A DNA stretch of 64,000 nucleotides, taken from positions 47,975,067-48,039,066 of the forward strand of contig OX359245.1 of assembly GCA_947179485.1 (NCBI GenBank). Reading direction: 5' to 3'. This stretch comes from Allacma fusca (Eukaryota; Arthropoda; Collembola; Symphypleona; Sminthuridae). Of the stretch, positions 47,916 through 59,450 are shown piece by piece; within the stretch, counting starts at the first letter, position 1, and each line of letters starts with the position of its first letter. A model generated the notes under the pieces. That model did not search any database. It saw nothing but the letters and a program-made list of their open reading frames with translations, and was not told the origin of the DNA. The position numbers and the translations under genes are program-made.

Positions 47916-49045
47916 CAGGGTTGAAAATTGGAATCGGAATTGGAATCGGAATCGAAAAAGAATCCGAAAATTTAAAGTATTAGAATCGGAATTAAAAATA
48001 CGGTAAAATTAGGTATTGGAATTCTAATCGGAATTGGAAAGTAAGTATCGGTATTGGTATTAGAATTTAATGATATTCCGATGAATTCCGATTCCATTTC
48101 TGATATTGCATTATGCAGCCATAAAGAGTCCTTTACGACCATTTATAAAGTACCTTTACATTTTACACTTCCACATGGTTTTTTGCGCAAATAGTTCTGT
48201 ATCGTAGTAATAAAAATGGAAAGAAAGGCAGAATCATTTGTTTATGATTACTAGGACTACAATAGAAATCTAGAAATACAAAAAAAAGAAAGACATGTTC
48301 CAACGTATTCTGTGGAACAACTATGAACTTGAAACTTGAACAACACGTTCAAGTGAAATTATAATTTTAACTCGAATTTTCAAGTTCAAGTTCGACCAAG
48401 TCCAAGTTAATAATTTAATACTTGATAACAAAATCAAGTCAAGTTCAAGTACACTGAATGGAAGTACTTGAATAAAATTTGAGCATTTTGTATAACTTGG
48501 GTTTTTGCCACTGAAAAGAAATGGAAGCATTGCGGAATTAGTGGCATCTTTGCATCTCACTAAAAATTATATCGAATGCGAATCATCATAATAATAACAT
48601 CTTTGAGTTTGTTTTTATTCCATCGGAATTAAAGTCGTCTCCACGAAACCCAGTGGTCGAGATCGAGAATAATTCTTGCGTCCTGTTTCCACACTTTGAA
48701 TAATTAAAAGTCCCGACTTATTGTTTTCTAAGGATGTTCTTGATACTCGGGGTTCTTGTTCCCTTATAAAAATGAAGTGATTGTTTAGTTCACCTGTTCT
48801 GAAGCCAAGAAGAAGTTTAAGAGAAATTTCATTATTCCCTGTAAGAATGATTTTTGCTGATATTAAAGATGATGGAGCAGATGAACAACAAACAATCTTA
48901 TAAATAAATATTGGTTAAGCAAAATTAACGACGACAAATATGTTTATAACTGCTGTTTACACTCACCAAACGAGTGCAACATAATGTGAACAGGCCGATA
49001 ATATGATTGCTAACCTGTTAATGATAGAAACTAATAAATTAGACT

Positions 49046-50049
49046 AGGCTGAGTTTTACTTTCCCGGCCACAAAACTACCTACCACCAACCTACCACCTC
49101 ATAAAGAAACACTATAATACATATGTTATTTCCACCAACCTACCACCATACTACCACCTACCACTGACCTACCACGAACCTACCACCAACCTACCACCAA
49201 CCTACTACCAACCTACTACCAACCTACCACCAACCAACCACCAACCTACCACCAACCAACCACCGACCTACTACCAACCTACCACCAACCAACCACCAAC
49301 CTACCACCAACCTACCACCAACCTACCACCAACCTACCACCAACCTACCACCAACCTACCACCAACCTACCACCAACCTACCACCAAACTACCACCAACC
49401 TACCACCAACCTACCACCAACCTACCACCAACCTACCACCAACCAACCACCAACCTACCACCAACATACCACCAAACTACCACCAACCTACCACCAACCT
49501 ACCACCAACCAACCACCAACCAACCACCAACCTACCACCAAACTACCACCAACCTACCACCAACCTACCACCAACCAACCACCAACCTACCACCAACCTA
49601 CCACCAACCTACCACCAACCTACCACCAACCAACCACCAACCAACCACCAACCTACCACCAACCTACCACCAACCTACCACCAACCAACCACCAACCTAC
49701 CACCAACCTACCACCAACCTACCACCAACCAACCACCAACCTACCACCAACCTACCACCAACCAACCACCAACCTACCACCAACCTACCACCAACCAACC
49801 ACCAACCAACCACCAACCAACCACCAACCAACCACCAACCAACCACCAACGTACCACCAACCAACCACCAACCAACCACCAACCAACCACCAACCAACCA
49901 CTAACGTACCACCAACCTACCACCAACCTACCACCAACCTACCACCAACCTACCACCAACCTACCACCAACCTACCACCAACCTACCACCAACCTACCAC
50001 CAACCTACCAGGTAGGGTATTTTTGTGACCGGGAAAGTAAAACTCAGCC
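49046..50049. mobile_element. TIR element carrying a CTACCACCAAC minisatellite
   Basis: Nearly perfect inverted ends of about 38 bp (GGCTGAGTTTTACTTTCCCG followed by GCCACAAAA-like sequence) lie at 49047-49084 and 50012-50049. They are flanked by the 8-bp repeat ATTAGACT (49038-49045, 50050-50057); the right end lacks one terminal base. The entire interior is the tandem array. Superfamily uncertain; 8-bp duplication fits hAT. Confidence 0.85.
49085..50010. repeat. Minisatellite, 11-bp unit CTACCACCAAC
   Basis: About 80 units of CTACCACCAAC and the 8-bp-shifted variant CAACCACCAAC, in one direction. The plus strand is almost free of G. Long frames across it (Gly/Trp/Val-rich on the minus strand) are artefacts. 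Confidence 0.95.
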
Positions 50050-50830
50050 ATTAGACTTCAATGCTTACGGTTATTTGATCATTTATTTTAAACTTTTTGA
50101 TAATTTTAGAGTAAAGAATTTCGTCCGCATGCCGTTTAGTTTATCCTAATTATGGCCTATCCATTATCAGCTATAATAATTGTGGACGAATTTCTAGTAA
50201 TGTTTATTCATTTACGAAAAAAATACTTGAATATTCAAGTTCAAGTATAAGTTCACGTTCAAGTCAAGTTATGTGTCCAACTTGAACGTCAAGTTCTAAT
50301 CAAGTTCAAGTTCTACAAAATGAACTTGAAAATCGTGTACTTGGATACTCAAGGGGCTTGAGAAACTTGATTCATCAAGTACAAGTGCGGATTCCTAGCT
50401 TAGACAATTTTTTCAAATTCAAGTCAAGTTCAAGTCAAGTTGTCTAAAATAACTTGACTTGAACGCAGCTCTGGTGCAAAACAGTTTCCCGTATACCATT
50501 TAGCCATCAATACTAAAATTGATTGCGATACCAAGGAACCCGTAAACACTGCATGTGAAAACAAATGAAAGGAGATGTTAAAAAACGATTCAATTTTGAT
50601 TTGAAAGAATCGAAAATTTAGTTTTACTTTGAACAGAGTGAAAGAATTATTTTTGTGGAAATAACATTGCAAATAATTGTTGCAATCTGAGTAATACCAA
50701 CAATAATAAATTATTCAGTTCTGAATTGACTTTTTCATAATAAATTAATGGCAATAAATTAATAGCTAAAAAAGCTAAAGCAGAAGTTGCTTTTGCGCCC
50801 TCAAAAGTTAAAAATAAGTTTTTTGTTTGG

Positions 50831-51262
50831 GTTTGTCAAAGGAATAAATATTCTGTTACTGAAAATGATTAAAACGCTTGAAACGACGGAAAGCAACGCT
50901 ACGATGTGTGTGTAGTTTATAGTCCCCATAAAGTAGCCGAGAAGAAGCACTGTACCTTAACTTTATGCAAACCCACAATGTGCTGCATTTATTATCCATT
51001 AATTGCAGAATTATTGCAATTCCAGGAAATTCAGAAATTATCGCATATAATTACTGTTGAAAACACTACGGCGGAATTTCATATTTTAGAATATTAGGAT
51101 TGCATAAAGTTAGACCAAACCGTATTCTGAAACAAAGGCATGGTGCTGCTACTCGGCTACATCACGGGGACTATAAACTTCACACACATCGTAGCGTTGC
51201 TTTTCGTCGTTTCAAGCGTTTTCATCATTTTCAGTAACAGAATATTTATTCCTTTGACAAAC
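50831..51262. repeat. Inverted repeat with ~115-bp arms
   Basis: 50831-50947 and 51148-51262 are near-identical in opposite orientation (GTTTGTCAAAGGAATAAATA at the outer ends; CGACGGAAAGCAACGCTACG inside). The ~200-bp loop is non-coding. No flanking duplication is seen; the right arm abuts TTCAAG-type sequence. RNA from it would form a long hairpin. Confidence 0.85.
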
Positions 51263-51539
51263 AGTTCAAGTCAAATTCAAGTCAAGTTGGCTAAAATAAC
51301 TTGACTTGAACGCAGCTCTGGTTACATGAACAGAATCGGAATTGGAATCGGAATTAAATTAAAAGTATTTGAATTAATTGGTATCGGAATTCAAAATATT
51401 AATTATTTGGATACATCGGAATCGGAATATAAATCGAAATTAAATTTAAACAGGTATTGTAATTGGAATCGGAATTTTTATTTTTCCGATATTTCATCCC
51501 TGATTTTAAGAGAAGTTATTCTAATAAAAATAAAATTTT

Positions 51540-51860
51540 AGCTGCATGTTTGACTAAAATGTTTAGCTTCACCGCCATAGCATTTATTTTCTGAGCTCAA
51601 AATATGAGTCTTTTAGTAAGGTAAAAAATAAGGCAGTCTATTTGCATTTCTAAATTAGTTATATAATCTGAAATTATGATTATAATTCCTTATGAAAGCC
51701 ATGTTCCGAATAACATTTGACATCTACGGTTTTACCCAAGAGTGACTTTCGGTTTGGAGTATTTATTAGGAAATAAAACAAATTTAAAAAAAATGAGCAG
51801 TCTCAAATACTAGTATGGCGGTAATAACCATTTTACTTTTTCGAAAACTACTCCTCAATT
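51540..51860 (+). repeat. Repeat family C, copy 3
   Basis: Shares TTTGGAGTATTTATTAGGAA, TATGGCGGTAATAACCATTT and the core AGCTTCACCGCCATAGCATT with copies at 2190 and 61890. 51861-52129 has nothing recognisable apart from a block (TTATTCTGGGATAACGAG) shared with 54475. Confidence 0.75.
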
Positions 51861-52129
51861 GAAACCAAAATTTGAATCCTTCCAATATTTTAGTTCAATA
51901 TGGGTGCGAGATTTGAGTATTACTAGTTTTTCCAAATTTTTCAAAATTATATAAAACTCGAGGTTTATTTTTGTTTAAACTTAACGTTAAACTGGAGAAT
52001 AGCAACGTATGCAAAATTCAATTATATCAAGAATTATTCTGGGATAACGAGAGTTTGAATTACGTATAATTACTCCCAGCCTAGATTCAAGTATTTTTAA
52101 ATATTCGTAATCCTAAAAATTCGATTGGC

Positions 52130-53000
52130 TTTCTAATATTCAAATAAACTTTAGGTTATTTGCGGCAACGATGTGTCATGATGCCTAACATGCTAACTTC
52201 CTGCGGTATTATTTCTGCCCTAAAAGACGTCTTTAAAATTTATGCAAACATAATACTAACTAAAATATTTGTAAGAAAAAATAATTGAATCACCGTTGAG
52301 TTCAGGGGCTACTCCAAAGGGAAATTAAAATCTATATAATTATTTAAAAGTGCAACACATATTTAAAAAAAGAATTTAAATATAAGGTGACTCAAAATTA
52401 TTACAGGTTCGGTTCTTACTAGTACCAAAGTGTCGAATTATTCATTTAAAAATATTTTAAAATTTTACCCTTACATTGACGTGATGAATTACTCAGCAGG
52501 GTTTAGACTACTCTTTGTAATAAACATTCCATCCCAATTTTAGTTCAAACAGTAGAGAATTAGAATCAATTACAGCGAACCTTTTTATCCACCGCATTTT
52601 TGCTCCACAGAGGATTCGTTTTAGTTCCCTGCAAAATAAATCGAAAATTTTACTTCAGAAATATATGGAAGGAAATTGCACTTTTGTAGCCAAAATCCGA
52701 ACGCTTGAACATATTTCATTTTTTTTAAATTTTGTATTTTGACGCCACTAAATATATTTGTCCGTTACAACCACGTGAAAATTTGTATATTTTCCACATT
52801 TATCGTGTTTGATTTGCTAAAATTGTTAAAATAGAAAGTCTCATTTAAGGAAATACGAATTACAAATTTAGCTTAAACGCAATACATAATAAGAATACAC
52901 AATACAAAATAAGACAAGTATTTCCAGCAGTAATTAATAATGGCAACAAAGTAGTTTCAAAGTATCCCGCCAGTGATATAAATTTTTTCAATACAATTAC
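52130..53000 (+). repeat. Repeat family D/G, complete-looking copy
   Basis: About 870 bp matching 15345-15985 (inverted) and 56980-59040 (interrupted). TTTTGACGCCACTAAATAT lies at 52737-52755; the end resembles 'tcccgccagtgata'. Non-coding. Confidence 0.75.
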
Positions 53001-54099
53001 AATCAATACATATCCGGAAGATAATTTGGTTGGAAATTACATATTTAAAATCATGCAAGACACACTTAAAAATATATTAACACCTTAATTGTTAAACTTA
53101 AAACATATTTGCATCTTCTGAGTTGATACATACCCGCCGATTAAATGTAACGCTTAAGATCTGTAAATGCATTAAAATCAGTTTAATTTTCGAAGAGTTA
53201 AGTTATTCGCTTTTATATAATTTCACGAAAATGAACACAAATCCTATCGAAGCCATTGCACTTCAGCAGGTAATGAGACATTTTGAAAGGGGAAGGCATC
53301 CGAGGAATATGTTACTATTTGGATTATTTCAATATAATTGATCCATGCATGTATAACTATCAAACTATTTAATACAAACTTGCTATGGTCAGAATGTTTG
53401 AATATCATGTTTGGATTTAATTTATGTGTTAAAAGCGTTCGTCAAAACACATTTGCTTATTAACAAAATTTCAATGGCAATGAACGATAATAATCTGGAT
53501 ATTTAATTTACTTTTTGATAACATCTCCCTTAAATATGGCAAGAAAAAATCCCACACGGCTGAATACTAACTATAAACAACTTCCTTTTTATTCTTTCCC
53601 TTTATTTGTTTTGTCGGGAAAAATAAGACCAATTAGCAGATAATTTAAACAAACATTAACATCCATGCCGGTTTGAATATTTATCATGTTCACCTTCCCC
53701 TAAGTACGTGTAGATCTACGTGTTTGCGTTTTTGTACCGTAAAATATTCCTACAAGTATAAATAATGAAAACATAATGTGAAAATAATTTGGTTGAAATT
53801 TGCATATTTCAAATTAAGCAAGACACACTGAAATCTATATTGTCACCTGAATTGTTACATTTAAAAACTATTGATATTTTGTGAGATAAATTTTCAGTAA
53901 ATAGGAAATAAAGGGAAAGGCTATTTTATATTAAACTCACTGGCATGGATTCAGTAAGCAGGTTGAATTTTTAATCTGACGTGTAAAATCTGTAGCAACA
54001 AAATATTTGGCTACAACGCCATATCATTTATTTTCCCATCGGCGACTTGTAGTGTGTTTAACTTCAAGGGGTACACAGAAAAGCAATATCGATTTGCAA
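53001..54099 (+). repeat. Repeat family F and neighbouring AT-rich DNA
   Basis: 53010-53340 and 53620-53930 match 42290-42960 (CCATGCCGGTTTGAATATTT at 53667). 53940-54099 resembles family C around its core (TACAACGCCATATCATTTAT). No credible gene. Confidence 0.65.
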
Positions 54100-56320
54100 T
54101 TTAAATTATTTATATAATCCTAAATTGTTAATATAATCAAATTATTGACAGAACCCCACTATTTTCTATATCTGTGGACGACTATTTAAGTATTTGATGA
54201 GCCATCCTCCGCTCTTAATGTGAATTACAACGAGGAGCTAAAAATTGCAAAAACAAACGCCAGGAACAGTATACATTTAAATTAGACGAAATGAACTAAT
54301 TTATCTTCAAATTTTTGTCTGAATGTAATCGGGCTAGCATTCAAGATTTCAATAAACTGTTTGAGAGGAAATATAGAAAGCTTTTATTAAATATTTCGTA
54401 CTTTTATAAATATTTGAACGCTATACTTATGAATAAAAATCAACAAATATATTAAAATGTTATGCATCTAAATTATTCTGGGGTCACGTGAGTTTGAATT
54501 ACGTTTCAAAGAAATTTTTGAAAATTTACTTGTGCTCATTTAAATTATGGGTGAATGATGATGTGGCAATAAAAGCAAAATGAAAGACAACCGCATTGCT
54601 TAAACGCCAGTTAATGATTCCTGTGCACTACGACTGTCCATGAAAGTGAGCTTACAATGACGTATTGTGTATGTAGGAATTTAGTGGGAAATGGTGTGAC
54701 CAACTTGCCTGGGTGAGCAAACATTACGGTAGTTACAATTCTGTTGTCCAAAAAAATTTCCATATTTATGGGAGACCGAAATTCAGGAACAGTTTTATAA
54801 ATAGGAAATTAGAGGCACAGGACTACACTTAACACCTTTGTCTCACCCTATTCCTCAAGTCCTCACTATAAGGGCACCGTGGTAAAAATATTAATTTCCC
54901 TCCATTTCCTACCAAATATTTGTCCACATTAATTGTTGACATAATGTATTTGATGATAAATACTTTTTTGAAGAAAATGCATACATAATTGTTATTTAAC
55001 TCATAGGTATTTTTTTGCAAATGGCCCTTCAAGTGTGCAAATTTCTATGGTAATTTGAAATTTTATAATCTACAAACTTTCAGACAGCTCCCTTTAAATG
55101 CAATGCGTATTGTAAAAGTAGACATCGAATTAAATACTGTAAGCTGCTTTTATTATGAATTTTTGTTCAAATTTGATTTTATGATTTCTTTGTAAGATTC
55201 TAACGAGTTGCTTTTGAAACATAACAAATTTGAAATTTGTTCCTGACTTGATATTTCCAAGGAAACGATTGAGAGCAAAAACGTTTACCAGAAATTTGTA
55301 TAGGCCTAGAAAATGCTATGGAAAATTTGTTCCGACACCCGTGTAGGGAATTAGGGTGCAAAAAAATAACCGATTGAAATCATATAAAACAGGCAAGGAA
55401 TAAATATTCCAAATTTCAAATATACGCAAAATTTGATTTTTGTATTAGATTATAAGGGTTGTCTTCTTTTTAGGACGTATTAACTCAGCTCCACACATTT
55501 CAATACAGGGAATTACGAAGCTAAGACGAAGCTTTATTACCCTGAGTTAATTTTGGAGAAATAGCTCTAGCCAATAAGTAAGTATGCATTGTGTATGCAC
55601 AATATATATAATATTATAATCAATAAGTTTTTCAAGTTTTAATTAGAACCCAAAGTATTTTTAAAAGTTCGAAATTACATAGGATTTGTGAAGATTAATT
55701 TAATCTCGTTTATGGACCACAATAGGAAATATTCCTGGCATTTACACATTTGGAGGCGTCGATATACTTCGAGGTAAACAACATACTGCATTTTCAACCC
55801 TTCATCAGTGAATATGACAAAAAAATTGGTATATTTTAAATTGTAGTTCAACTGGAGCGCATGAGGATGTTGACACCAAATTTTATTTCATTGTTTTCTA
55901 CAAATAAAAGAAAAATTAGTACAGGAAAAACTCGATATAACGGATGGCTCTACAACGGAAATTTAGTTACACCGGACAGATTTGTTTGTCCGGCTCCCAT
56001 ATAACCAATGCTAAAATTATTGCATACAACGGACATTTTTTATAGCGGAAAATTTTTACTGGTCCCCTGGAAATCCGTTATATCGAGTTTTTCCTGTACT
56101 TTGAAACTCCATGCACCTTTAAAAAATTAGCATAACCGTTTGATTTAACTGAGTTTGGGTTTTCAGCATTGAGCGTCACTTGAAACTATTGTCTATACCG
56201 CTTACAAAAGAAAGATATATTTTAAAAACTATATGGCACCCCTCCTTTGAATTACACAGACAGAGGGTAATTATTACAGCAATGGTTACTGGTTACCATA
56301 ATTTTTAAGACTTAATAAAA
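54100..56320 (-). repeat. Repeat family B, inverted copy with a MITE insertion
   Basis: 54100-55920 is the reverse complement of 16040-18680 without its insertion. Landmarks: GACAGAACCCCACTATTTTC at 54149, AAACGCCAGTTAATGATTCC at 54602, CCTCACTATAAGGGCACCGT at 54861. A pogo-like MITE splits it at 55921. 56097-56320 shows nothing else. Confidence 0.8.
55922..56096. mobile_element. Short pogo-like MITE, 175 bp
   Basis: Inverted ends CAGGAAAAACTCGATATAAC, extending to about 25 bp (…GGAT), flanked by TA on both sides (55920-55921, 56097-56098). AACGGA words recur inside. The ends resemble the pogo/Tigger group of Tc1/mariner. The family B copy at about 16025 is the empty site. Confidence 0.9.
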
Positions 56321-56329
56321 TGCGCTTTG

Positions 56330-56890
56330 TAATTAAACCCCGTAATTTTAATTAACAGTGATGTCAGAATTTGAGTGTAAATTTCGTTTTAAATGTAAAT
56401 AAATATAGTGCAAAAATGGTATTTTAAACTCAAAGATTCGACTCCGGTTCAAATTAGCTGAAGTGCAAGCACGGGAAATTAGGTAAAACAGTAGCAATTT
56501 TGGTAACAATTTCTACAAACGTTGAGATCCTTTAAGATATTTGAGATTCATTGTTTATCTGACGTACAATTTTTAGAATGGCTGCAATCTACACTGCAAA
56601 AATAATTTAAAAATGCTAAAAATCTGGGAAAAAAAATTTGATGAGTTAGCGTCACTCCCGTTGTGGCATAGACGGAGGATGCAACGATATTACGGGTTAA
56701 AGGTCATTGTCTACATCGAAATTATACAAATTAATATTGCAATTCATGCTCCAATTTTACTCAAACTTTCTGTACATTAAAAAACTCAATTTAAAAATTC
56801 CGGAATTCGAACCAATTTGACATCACTGGGTAATTGTCCATGGACAAATTTCCTGCCAAATTTCAAGTAATTTAAAATATTTGGAGGTAC
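56330..56890 (+). repeat. Repeat family E, copy 4
   Basis: Matches 39840-40340 and 41480-41880; core TTCGACTCCGGTTCAAATT at 56436-56454. Confidence 0.7.
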
Positions 56891-57595
56891 CAGGTATGTA
56901 CCACACCGAAGAAATATACACTCACCGAAATGTTTGAAAGGCTAAATCCTGAAAATTTTATTCTTTTTATAATATTCAGATAAACTTTAGATCATGTATG
57001 GCAACATTCTGTGGTGGTTTCTAATCTCCTGTGGTAATACGTTTGCCTTAAAATGCTTCTTTACAATTTATGTAAACATAAACTAACTAAAACATTTGTA
57101 AAAATAAATAATTGAGCTACCATCGAAGCCAGTGGTTACTCCAAACAGAAATTAAATTTTGTGCACTTAAAAATCCTACATATCGTGAGCTAAACTTCCT
57201 AACCGGCTATAATTTAAAATGCCTAAAAGGAAAACCGGCTAAAGCGCTCCCGCTGCAAACTGTAAAGTGAAAACCGGCCATAATTCCTCTTTGCAGTACA
57301 TCATGTAAGTGAAGTGGAGTTCACCTCCACTACCCCACAATTCCCCTCCACTTCCAGTCCACTTCGAAACCACTACCTTTAACTTCCATCCACAACCCTC
57401 CACTACCCTCCAGTTCCCTCCACTGCCCTCCACTTCCCCTTCACTTCCATCCCAACTTCTCTCCACTTCCCGTCCACTTCCCCTCCCACCTTTACTTCCC
57501 CTCAACTACCTCTCCACTTCCCCTCCATTTCCACTTCCTCTCCGTTTTCCCACCAATTTCCATCCACTTCCCCTCCACTTCATCTCCCCCCTCCA

Positions 57596-57662
57596 CTTCC
57601 CCCACTTCCCCCACTTCCCCCACTTCCCCCACTTCCCCCACTTCCCCCACTTCCCCCACTTC
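57596..57662 (+). repeat. Tandem repeat, 9-bp unit CTTCCCCCA
   Basis: Seven to eight perfect units inside the left half of the 57184 element. Confidence 0.9.
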
Positions 57663-57814
57663 CCCTCCACTACATCTCCACTTCCCCTGCACTTGCCCTC
57701 CACTTACGCACTTCCCTGATTGTATCTGATCCACTTCCATTTCAATTACATTACCCCTCCACTTCCCCTTCACTCAAAGGAGTGGAGCTATTGATAGAGA
57801 TTAGAGTGGTTAAG

Positions 57815-58050
57815 CATTTAACGGAGAAGCGGAGGGGATATGCATTTGACGGAGAAGCGGAGGGGATATGCATTTGACGGAGAAGCGGAGGGGATATGCA
57901 TTTGACGGAGAAGCGGAGGGGATATGCATTTGACGGAGAAGCGGAGGGGATATGCATTTGACGGAGAAGCGGAGGGGTTATGTATTTGACGGAGAAGCGG
58001 AGGGGATATGCATTTGACGGAGAAGCGGAGGGGTTATGCATTTGAAAGGA
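57815..58050. repeat. Tandem repeat, 28-bp unit
   Basis: About eight near-perfect units, each GGAGAAGCGGAGGGGATATG followed by CATTTGAC. They continue to about 58300 as diverged 27-28-bp units (GGAAAGTGGAGGGGTTATG-type). Confidence 0.93.
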
Positions 58051-59040
58051 AAGTGGAGGGATCATGTTTTTGAAGGGAAAGTGGAAGAGTTATGTATTGA
58101 AGCGAAAGTAGAGGGGTACTGTATTTGATGGAAAAGTGGAGGGGTTATGTATTGAAGCAAAAGTTGAGGGGTTATGCATTTGAAAGGAAAGTGGAGGGAT
58201 AATGTATTTGAAGGGAAAGTGGAGGGGTTATGTATTTGAAGGGAAAGTGGAGGGGATGCGGAGGGGCTATGTATTTGAAGGGATGGTGGAGGGGATGTGG
58301 TGGGGATGTGGAGGGCAAGCAAAGATGAAATACTGGGATTATTATTAGTAGATGGGTAGTACGGGGATTCGTGTAAGGGGAGCGGAATGTGTGGTCAAGT
58401 TGAGGGAAATGGGGGAATTATGGCTTGTTTGAGTTTTGAGCGACAGTAGTAAATAGCCTGTCTGGATTCTAAGCATTTTTTATTTTGGCCGGTTAGGAAG
58501 TTTAGCTGACGATATATATTACAAAACATTTAAATATAAGGTAACTCAAAATTATTACCGGTTTGGTTCGTAATTGGGTCAGGTGTGTCGCTTTCTTCGT
58601 TTAAAACATTTTGAAATTTCACCCCAACGATAACGTGATGAATTATTCAGACTTGCTTATTAAGACTTAAAAATATTCTTCTACCCCAATTTTAGTTTAA
58701 ATGCCGACAAACCTGAATTCTGAAAAAATTGCAGCAAACCAATTTACAGCAGTAACCGTATTTTTACTGTGCAGGTGCGTTTTTATGTTCCCGGCTAAAT
58801 AAATTCTATAAAATTTATAAATTCGATGTTTTCCTTCAGAAATAAACAGAAGGGAGTTGCTCGTTTTGTAACAAAATCCGATGGATTCTCGAAATATCAA
58901 AAAATTCGAAGTGGTTTGCACATCTACATGGCCAGGAGTTTGCGTCGGGCGAATTCGTTTTCACCTAAGCTTAATGGTATAGAAGCCTATGTGTCTTTAA
59001 TGTCAAAACAGAAATCGCTTCGGGATTCCATTTGTTGAGA

Positions 59041-59450
59041 ATTTTCCTATAATTTTTGGAATTTTGAAAAACTAGGATATTCGAAGCTGTTGTTAGAACA
59101 TTCGTAAGCTCAGGGGACCGTGTAAACCAAATTTAAAGCGTAAGTATTGTCGGATGGAATCTGGACCAAGTACTAGCAAGAAACTAATATGTACTTCAGA
59201 GCACTTCTGAAGGGAAGGCAAAGATAGATGGTATAGTATGGTACGGTAATAATACAAAATAGGGTTGGTTAGAAAAGGGTTAGAGTTAACAAGTGGAAAA
59301 CCAACAGAGTTAACTCTATGAACAAAGAGAGATAATGGGTATAGGGTAGGTACTGAGGTATGGAATATATATCTGTACAAAGATATATGTATGTAAGTAG
59401 GATGCAGGTAAAAATATGTTCTCGGAGATACTCAATTATGTATGTGTATA
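59041..59450. other. No gene seen
   Basis: No credible frame or repeat copy recognised. Confidence 0.35.

Larger units (their letters stand above)
48318..50473. mobile_element. TTCAAG-type element, interrupted
   Basis: TTCAAGTCAAG words fill 48320-48480 and 50225-50465. The right end reads ACTTGAACGCAGCTCTG (50457-50473), the inverse of the end seen intact at 61512. The left end is worn and no target duplication was found. The interior carries the CTACCACCAAC element. A second, separate right end of the same type lies at 51263-51321. Confidence 0.6.
47916..51502. mobile_element. TIR element with CGGAATTGGAAT arrays, multiply interrupted
   Basis: Ends CAGGGTTGAAAA and CAGGGATGAAAT with a perfect 8-bp duplication, ATTTTAAG (47908-47915, 51503-51510). 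GGAATCGGAATTGG words fill 47927-48095 and 51325-51490, in the same direction on both sides. The 3.6-kb interior holds TTCAAG-type element parts, a minisatellite-bearing TIR element and a foldback element, so much of its length is acquired. No transposase seen. Confidence 0.88.
57184..58511. mobile_element. TIR element with CCACTTCCCC / GGGGAAGTGG halves
   Basis: Inverted ends CGTGAGCTAAACTTCCTAAC and CGTCAGCTAAACTTCCTAAC, followed by CGGC on both sides (57184-57207, 58488-58511). The flanks are AT-rich and the target duplication is unclear (ACATAT-like). The left half (57305-57775) is pyrimidine-rich, CCACTTCCCCTCC; the right half (57775-58320) is purine-rich, GGAGGGG. The two halves therefore face each other as inverse arrays. 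No gene; translated frames are repeat artefacts. Confidence 0.8.
56980..59040 (+). repeat. Repeat family D/G, split by a TIR element
   Basis: 56980-57183 and 58512-59040 are the two halves of one family D/G copy. Comparison with 15760-15810 (inverted), which reads through CCTACATTTACATATATTAC, shows the insertion point. Confidence 0.75.

Noticed and set aside
49697-49897. Long open frame of Gly/Trp/Val repeats on the minus strand
   Set aside because: It is a translation of the CTACCACCAAC minisatellite and has no start context or non-repeat part.
57815-58050. Regular 28-bp repeats that could be mistaken for a CRISPR array
   Set aside because: Units are directly adjacent with no unique spacers, no cas genes are present, and the DNA is eukaryotic.
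57309-58322. Several Pro/Ser/Gly-rich frames on both strands
   Set aside because: All are translations of the CCACTTCCCC and 28-bp tandem arrays inside a transposon.
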